DNA of 37,074 nt from an uncultured Clostridium sp. GTDB lineage: Bacteria > Bacillota > Clostridia > Lachnospirales > Lachnospiraceae. Below the pieces are notes generated by a model, which was given only the letters and a program-made list of their open reading frames with translations, had not been told where the DNA came from and did no database searches. The position numbers and the translations under genes are program-made. The stretch lies in NCBI GenBank assembly GCA_900555045.1, contig USJW01000042.1, forward strand, positions 1-37,074. Direction: 5' to 3'. Below, piece by piece: positions 31,562 through 37,074 of the stretch. Numbering within the stretch: position 1 is the first letter of the stretch; each line of letters starts with the position of its first letter.

Positions 31562-33007
31562 ATGGGATCAATCTGGAGCAAAACGGCAGCCATCCCCCCA
31601 AGGACGCCGCTGCCCGGCAATCTGCGCACGGAGGTGGCGGTCATCGGCGCCGGGATGGCCGGGATTTTGACCGCCTATTTTCTAAAACAACAGGGCCTGG
31701 ACGTCATCGTGCTGGAGGCGGACCGGATCGCCGGAGGGCAGACAAAAAACACCACGGCAAAAATCACCAGCCAGCATGGCCTGTTCTACGCGCAGCTGAT
31801 CAAAAAAGCAGGCGTCAAGCGTGCCCGACTGTACGCCCATGCCAGCCAGTCGGCCGTGGACGCGTACAGCGACCTCATCGGACGGGAGTCGATCTCCTGC
31901 CACTTCGAGCGGCTCCCCTCCTATCTCTACACCACCGACAGCGCCCGCAGGCCGGAGCTTGAGCGGGAGGCCCGGGCCGCGGCCTCCCTCGGCCTCCCGT
32001 CGCGCTTCACGCAGACCACCGACCTCCCCTTCGCCACAGCTGGGGCCGTCTGCTTTGAAAACCAGGCGCAGTTTCACCCACTTGAATTCCTGGCCGAGCT
32101 GTCCGGCCGGATAACAATCTACGAGGGAACCCGCGCGCTGCGCGTAAAGAAGCATGCCGTCATCACCGACCATGGGACCGTGACCGCAAAGCGCATCGTC
32201 TTCGCCACCCACTACCCCTTTGTCAACTTCCCCGGCTTTTACTTTATGCGCCAGCACCAGGACAGAAGCTACTGTCTGGCCCTGGCCGGAGCCGAGCGCC
32301 GCCACGGAATGTACTACAGCGTGGACAAGGAAGGCCTCTCGCTGCGGTGGTTTAAAGACACCCTGCTGCTGGGCGGCGGCTCCCACCGCACCGGAAAAAC
32401 CAAGGCGGGGGACGGCTACGCTCCGCTGAAGGCCGCCGCAAGGGAGTATTACAAGGACTGCCCCATCACCGCCCGCTGGGCCGCCCAGGACTGCATGCCC
32501 CACGACGGAATCCCATTTATTGGGAGATACTCCATGCTCCGCCCCTACTGGTACGTGGCCACGGGGTACAAAAAATGGGGCATGACCTCCAGCATGCTGT
32601 CGGCTTTAATCATAACCGACCAGATCTGCGGGCGGGAGAACCCCTACGCCGACTTGTTCGGCCCCAAGCGGTTCCTCCTCCGGGCCTCCGCCGGGCAGCT
32701 CTCCACCGACGTGGCTGAGAGCGTAAAAAACCTGACCAAGGGCTTCCTCCACCTGCCGTTCTCCCAGGCCGCCGCGCTCCCCGCCGGCCAGGGAAAAGTG
32801 GTCCGGATCGGCCTTCGCAAATATGCCTGCTACCGGGATGAGGAGGGATTGCTCCACAAGGCAAGCGCACGCTGCCCCCACTTAGGCTGCGAGCTGGCCT
32901 GGAACCCGATCGAAAGAAGCTGGGACTGCCCCTGCCACGGCTCCCGGTTCGACTATGACGGAAACTTAATCGACAATCCGGCGCAGACGGGGATTTCTAA
33001 GGAGTAG
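31562..33007 (+). CDS. FAD-dependent oxidoreductase with C-terminal Rieske domain
   Basis: A 481-residue protein. The N-terminal DAO-type FAD domain has the dinucleotide loop VAVIGAGMAGILTAYFLK (near 20-40) and a following GGQTKNTTAK, as in YhfW-like proteins. The C-terminal 75 residues form a Rieske [2Fe-2S] centre: the Cys/His pairs are RCPHLGC (near 437) and CPCHGSRFD (near 455-462). The domain ends soon after the second pair and is somewhat short. The reaction is unknown; members are thought to oxidise amines or similar donors. No signal peptide is present. GGAGG lies 6 bases before the ATG. Confidence 0.9.
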   Translation: MGSIWSKTAAIPPRTPLPGNLRTEVAVIGAGMAGILTAYFLKQQGLDVIVLEADRIAGGQTKNTTAKITSQHGLFYAQLIKKAGVKRARLYAHASQSAVDAYSDLIGRESISCHFERLPSYLYTTDSARRPELEREARAAASLGLPSRFTQTTDLPFATAGAVCFENQAQFHPLEFLAELSGRITIYEGTRALRVKKHAVITDHGTVTAKRIVFATHYPFVNFPGFYFMRQHQDRSYCLALAGAERRHGMYYSVDKEGLSLRWFKDTLLLGGGSHRTGKTKAGDGYAPLKAAAREYYKDCPITARWAAQDCMPHDGIPFIGRYSMLRPYWYVATGYKKWGMTSSMLSALIITDQICGRENPYADLFGPKRFLLRASAGQLSTDVAESVKNLTKGFLHLPFSQAAALPAGQGKVVRIGLRKYACYRDEEGLLHKASARCPHLGCELAWNPIERSWDCPCHGSRFDYDGNLIDNPAQTGISKE

Positions 33008-33017
33008 GGAACACGGG

Positions 33018-33041
33018 AGGCTGCGGCGCGCACCGCAGCCT
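33018..33041 (+). promoter_or_regulatory. 9-bp hairpin after the Rieske oxidoreductase
   Basis: Perfect arms AGGCTGCGG and CCGCAGCCT with a 6-base GC loop, ten bases after the stop codon. No T-run follows, so it may protect the 3' end rather than terminate. Confidence 0.5.
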
Positions 33042-33105
33042 GCGCGTTGGCGTCCGATCTTCCAGGTATACCGCCCGCGACGCGCAAGCCCTTCCCTCCT
33101 GCACG

Positions 33106-33164
33106 CAAAAAATGCCCCGAAACCGCTGAATCTCTCGATTCATACGGCTTCAGGGCATTTATTT
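33106..33164. terminator. Bidirectional terminator between convergent genes
   Basis: Outer arms AAATGCCC (33110-33117) and GGGCATTT (33153-33160), with an inner TGAATC/GATTCA stem around the loop TCTC. A T-run follows on both strands and is longer on the minus strand. It serves the Rieske oxidoreductase (plus) and rny (minus). Confidence 0.88.
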
Positions 33165-33179
33165 TAGGTTCCTGGATGA

Positions 33180-34727
33180 TTACTTCGCGTAATCCGTCAC
33201 TCTCGATTCCCGGATCACGTTCACTTTGATCTGTCCCGGATACTCCAGCTCGCTCTCGATGCGCTTCGAAATATCTCTGGCCAACAGCACCATACCGTCG
33301 TCGTTGACCTGTTCCGGAACCACCATGATCCGAACTTCCCGGCCTGCCTGAATGGCAAAAGACTTGTCCACTCCCTTGAAGGAGTTTGTGATATCTTCTA
33401 ACTGTCTCAATCTGTTTGTATATGTCTCCAACGTCTCACGTCTTGCACCGGGCCTTGCCGCGGAAATTGTGTCCGCAGCCTGCACGATACAGGAGATCAG
33501 ACTGTTCGGTTCAACATCGCCATGATGGGACTCCACCGCATTAATCACCGTCGCAGACTCTTTGTACTTCTTGCAGAGATCCGCGCCCAGCTGCACGTGA
33601 GTGCCTTCCATATCATGGTCAACGGATTTACCAATGTCATGTAATAAACCGGCACGTTTCGCCAAACGTACATCCAATCCCAGCTCCGCCGCCAGAAGGC
33701 CTGACAGCTGTGCAACCTCGATCGAATGCTTCAATGCGTTCTGTCCATAGCTTGTCCTGAACTTCATCTTGCCGAGCAGCTTGATGAGTTCCGGATGAAT
33801 GCCGTGGATACCAACTTCGAGACAGGCTGCCTCGCCCTCTTCCCGCATGTTGACTTCCACTTCCTTCTGTGCTTTCTCTACCATCTCTTCGATTCTGGCC
33901 GGATGGATTCGCCCGTCCACAATCAAACGCTCCAGAGCAATTCTGGCAACTTCTCTACGAATGGGATCAAACCCGGATAATACCACCGCTTCCGGCGTAT
34001 CATCGATAATCAGCTCAACACCCGTCAGGGTCTCAAGGGTACGAATATTGCGCCCCTCGCGGCCGATGATGCGGCCTTTCATCTCGTCATTGGGAAGCTG
34101 GACCACGGAAACAGTTGTCTCCGCCACATGATCCGCCGCGCAGCGCTGAATCGCCGTCACAACCAGATCTCTTGCCTTCTTGTCCGATTCTTCCTTAGCC
34201 TTGTGTTCGAGTTCCTTAATCAACTTCGCTGTGTCATGTTTTACATCTTCTTCAACAGATTTTAAAAGATATTCTTTTGCCTGTTCGGAGGTCAGACCGG
34301 ATATCCGCTCCAGTTCCTGTATGCCTTTTTCATATTGGGCTTCCACTTCCGCACTGCGCTTGCTCAGAACATTCTCTCTTCTGACAAGGTCAGCCTCCTT
34401 CTTTTCCAGGGCATCTGCCTTTTTCTCAACGTTCTCTTCTTTGCTCAATACACGCTTTTCGTAACGTTGAAGTTCCGCTCTTCTTTCCTTGGTTTCCTTT
34501 TCCAGTTCATTCTTTGTCTTTAAGGATTCTTCCTTGGCTTCCAGGAGAGCTTCTCGCTTCTTTGTCTCCGCAGTTTTTAATGCTTCATCTATTATTTCTC
34601 TCGATTTTTCTTCCGCACTTCCAACCTTGCTGTCATACTGTTTACGCTCGTAGGAACGCGCCGCAAACCAAGCAATAATAGCCATTATTATCCCGATAAT
34701 CAGTGATGGGATCACTATCTGCAACAC
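33180..34727 (-). CDS. rny: Ribonuclease Y
   Basis: Membrane-anchored endoribonuclease that starts decay of many mRNAs in Firmicutes. The 515-residue length is normal. It shows an N-terminal membrane helix (4-22), a long Glu/Lys/Arg coiled coil (about 30-200), a KH domain with IIGREGRNIRTLE (about 205-270) and an HD phosphodiesterase domain with LLHDIGKSVDHD (near 361). It starts at GTG 34727 with AGGAGG 7 bases upstream. A clear promoter lies just upstream, and a shared bidirectional terminator lies after the stop. Confidence 0.96.
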   Translation of the reverse strand: MLQIVIPSLIIGIIMAIIAWFAARSYERKQYDSKVGSAEEKSREIIDEALKTAETKKREALLEAKEESLKTKNELEKETKERRAELQRYEKRVLSKEENVEKKADALEKKEADLVRRENVLSKRSAEVEAQYEKGIQELERISGLTSEQAKEYLLKSVEEDVKHDTAKLIKELEHKAKEESDKKARDLVVTAIQRCAADHVAETTVSVVQLPNDEMKGRIIGREGRNIRTLETLTGVELIIDDTPEAVVLSGFDPIRREVARIALERLIVDGRIHPARIEEMVEKAQKEVEVNMREEGEAACLEVGIHGIHPELIKLLGKMKFRTSYGQNALKHSIEVAQLSGLLAAELGLDVRLAKRAGLLHDIGKSVDHDMEGTHVQLGADLCKKYKESATVINAVESHHGDVEPNSLISCIVQAADTISAARPGARRETLETYTNRLRQLEDITNSFKGVDKSFAIQAGREVRIMVVPEQVNDDGMVLLARDISKRIESELEYPGQIKVNVIRESRVTDYAK

Positions 34728-34776
34728 AGGAGCACCTCCTTTATTTAATTTTCATTGTACGATCTACAACATATTA

Positions 34777-34805
34777 ATTTTATACGTTTTTCAGTATTGT
34801 GTCAA
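34777..34805 (-). promoter_or_regulatory. SigA promoter of rny
   Basis: Minus strand TTGACA (34800-34805, perfect), 17-base spacer, TAAAAT (34777-34782, 5 of 6). It gives a leader of about 40 bases before the GTG start. Confidence 0.8.
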
Positions 34806-34880
34806 GTATATTCACCCTGTTTTCGTACAAATCCAGACAATATAACCAAAACCAGGCGCGTCGAATCAGGGAGCCCTCTG

Positions 34881-35489
34881 TCAGTCTTCCATTCCAATTT
34901 CTCCCAAAACTCGACGGATCGCCTCGTAGGAATAGCCCTTTCTCCCCAGAAATGCGTACAATTTGTGCAATTCCTCCCTGGAAAGCCCCTCCGGGTTCCC
35001 AACTTTTTTTTGCACAAGACGGCGGATATTTTCCTCGTCCGACGGCGCCGCCTCCCGAAGCGCCGCGTCCACCAGCTCGCCGTCCACACCCTTTTGGCGC
35101 AGCTCGTAGGCCAGCTGCCTGCGGCTCTTTCTGGCTCCCCCGTTCTCCACGTAGTGCAGGGCAAAGGCCTCGTCGTCCACGTAGCGGTACTTCTTTAACA
35201 GCGCGATGGTCCGGTCGACCACCGGTTTCGGGAAGCCGTCCTCCTCCAAGCGCTTGCGGATCTGGCCCTCGCTCTTGTCCGAGGCCTTTAGCAGGTCCAC
35301 GCTGCGCTCCCTGGCTCTCTTGTTCAGTATCTCCGTCTCGATCTGCCGGTACAGGAGCTCGGACAGCTCCCCACCCTCCTCCAGTCCCAGACGGTCAGCT
35401 TCTCCCCGGTATAAAACAAAGGCAAAGCCTTCGTCCACGAAGACTTTGCACTTTCGTTTACCCACAGGGACAATGGAAGTCACGGTCAT
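34881..35489 (-). CDS. recX: RecX regulatory protein
   Basis: A 202-residue helical protein that binds RecA filaments and limits RecA activity. It shows the three-helix repeats of the RecX family, for example RSVDLLKASDKSEGQIRKRL, VDDEAFALHYVENGGARKSR and RRQLAYELRQKGVD. It follows recA by 53 bases in the same direction and is probably co-transcribed with it. ATG 35489 is chosen because GAGGAG lies 11 bases upstream; an in-frame GTG four codons earlier sits directly on the ribosome site and is unlikely. Confidence 0.92.
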   Translation of the reverse strand: MTVTSIVPVGKRKCKVFVDEGFAFVLYRGEADRLGLEEGGELSELLYRQIETEILNKRARERSVDLLKASDKSEGQIRKRLEEDGFPKPVVDRTIALLKKYRYVDDEAFALHYVENGGARKSRRQLAYELRQKGVDGELVDAALREAAPSDEENIRRLVQKKVGNPEGLSREELHKLYAFLGRKGYSYEAIRRVLGEIGMED

Positions 35490-35542
35490 ACGCTTCCACA
35501 CTCCTCTCCTGTCGGATAATTTTCTATTTTACAGCGTACAGC

Positions 35543-36661
<1,119 letters not shown>

Positions 36662-36675
36662 AGCGTCCTCCTACA

Positions 36676-36689
36676 CGAACAAACGTTCT
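36676..36689. promoter_or_regulatory. LexA (SOS) box of recA
   Basis: CGAACAAACGTTCT matches 13 of 14 positions of the Firmicutes LexA/DinR consensus CGAACRNRYGTTYC. It lies between the predicted transcription start and the recA ribosome site, so bound LexA would block early transcription. Confidence 0.88.
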
Positions 36690-36703
36690 GTCTCATAGTA
36701 TTC

Positions 36704-36732
36704 ATCATAGTATAGTTCCCTCAAAATGTCAA
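36704..36732 (-). promoter_or_regulatory. SigA promoter of recA
   Basis: Minus strand TTGACA (36727-36732, perfect), 17-base spacer, TATGAT (36704-36709, 5 of 6). The predicted start falls just before the LexA box. Confidence 0.88.
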
Positions 36733-37074
36733 CCACATTTTTTATCCGGCCATGCGCACACCACCTCCCTTAGCTCTTCCATTTTTTCCTGCTGTTTTTT
36801 CTGTGAAAATGCGGCGATCTGCGCGCGGATTCAATCAGAAGTCCCTTGCGGATAGAACCTCCGCAGAAGTGTTTCTATCATACCATGAACATGGGCAGGA
36901 TGCAAGACCGTTGGCGCCGGGAAAACGTGGTTTTTCGCCTGGAGGGCGGGGAGGCGGAGGGAAAGGAGTGGTGGGCAAGGCGCGGTGGGCAAGGCGCGGA
37001 ACGCCGGGCGTGCCGCGCCTTTTCCTGTCCTTCCCCCATCAGCCCCCAAAAGGCGCCGGGAAAGCTTCGCTTTC
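36733..37074. other. Right-edge intergenic region
   Basis: No convincing gene. It holds a small hairpin (TGCGGA/TCCGCA near 36848-36866) and an exact tandem 14-bp repeat. A 72-codon minus-strand reading frame (36831-37049) is Pro/Ala-rich, has no ribosome site and resembles no family I know; I do not call it. Confidence 0.5.
36970..36997. repeat. Exact tandem 14-bp duplication
   Basis: GGTGGGCAAGGCGC occurs twice back to back in non-coding GC-rich DNA upstream of recA. It is a simple duplication with no visible function. Confidence 0.85.

Noticed and set aside
36831..37049. A 72-codon minus-strand gene upstream of recA
   Set aside because: Pro/Ala-rich, no ribosome site, no recognisable family, and it contains the tandem 14-bp duplication.

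Overview
The window is high-GC, low-repeat bacterial DNA that reads as a Gram-positive Clostridia chromosome, most likely a Lachnospiraceae member of the Enterocloster/Hungatella type. The reasons are strong AGGAGG ribosome sites, short operons, RNase Y, a Firmicutes LexA box in front of recA, and secreted proteins with choline-binding-like Trp/Tyr-Gly cell-wall repeats. This assignment is an inference from protein style; no 16S gene is present. Almost all genes lie on the minus strand. Only a two-component system and a Rieske oxidoreductase (29.4-33.0 kb) are on the plus strand.

Layout from left to right. (1) 0.2-9.5 kb holds a membrane/spermidine-synthase-like fusion and a secreted multimodular GH2 protein of about 2,180 residues. 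Between them lie three tandem 51-bp repeats, each with a perfect 21-bp palindrome, and a long leader hairpin. (2) 10-13.6 kb is a serine operon, serC-serA-DUF1015, with structured spacers. (3) 13.8-18.4 kb is a branched-chain amino-acid operon, leuB-ilvD-ilvB, behind a clear SigA promoter. (4) 18.5-22.5 kb holds a GNAT acetyltransferase, an M28 peptidase with a PA-like insert, and a small secreted cell-wall-binding protein.

(5) 22.5-31.4 kb is the most unusual block. A lipoprotein combining a propeller-like N-terminal half with a solute-binding C-terminal half is followed by two sugar-type ABC permeases, a MacA/HlyD-like adaptor with a frameshift near its start, and a small MacB-like permease. 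No ATPase is present. Divergent from this runs an OmpR-type regulator and histidine kinase pair. The two divergent promoters sit inside a large near-perfect inverted repeat, so the two-component system probably controls the block. (6) 31.5-33.0 kb holds a FAD oxidoreductase with a C-terminal Rieske domain. (7) 33.1-36.7 kb carries the housekeeping genes rny, recX and recA; recA has a consensus promoter and LexA box.

The best candidates for something undescribed are the mixed importer/exporter operon with its mirrored promoters (22.5-31.4 kb), the palindromic 51-bp promoter array (2.75-2.92 kb), and the DUF1015 protein as a possible missing partner in serine metabolism.
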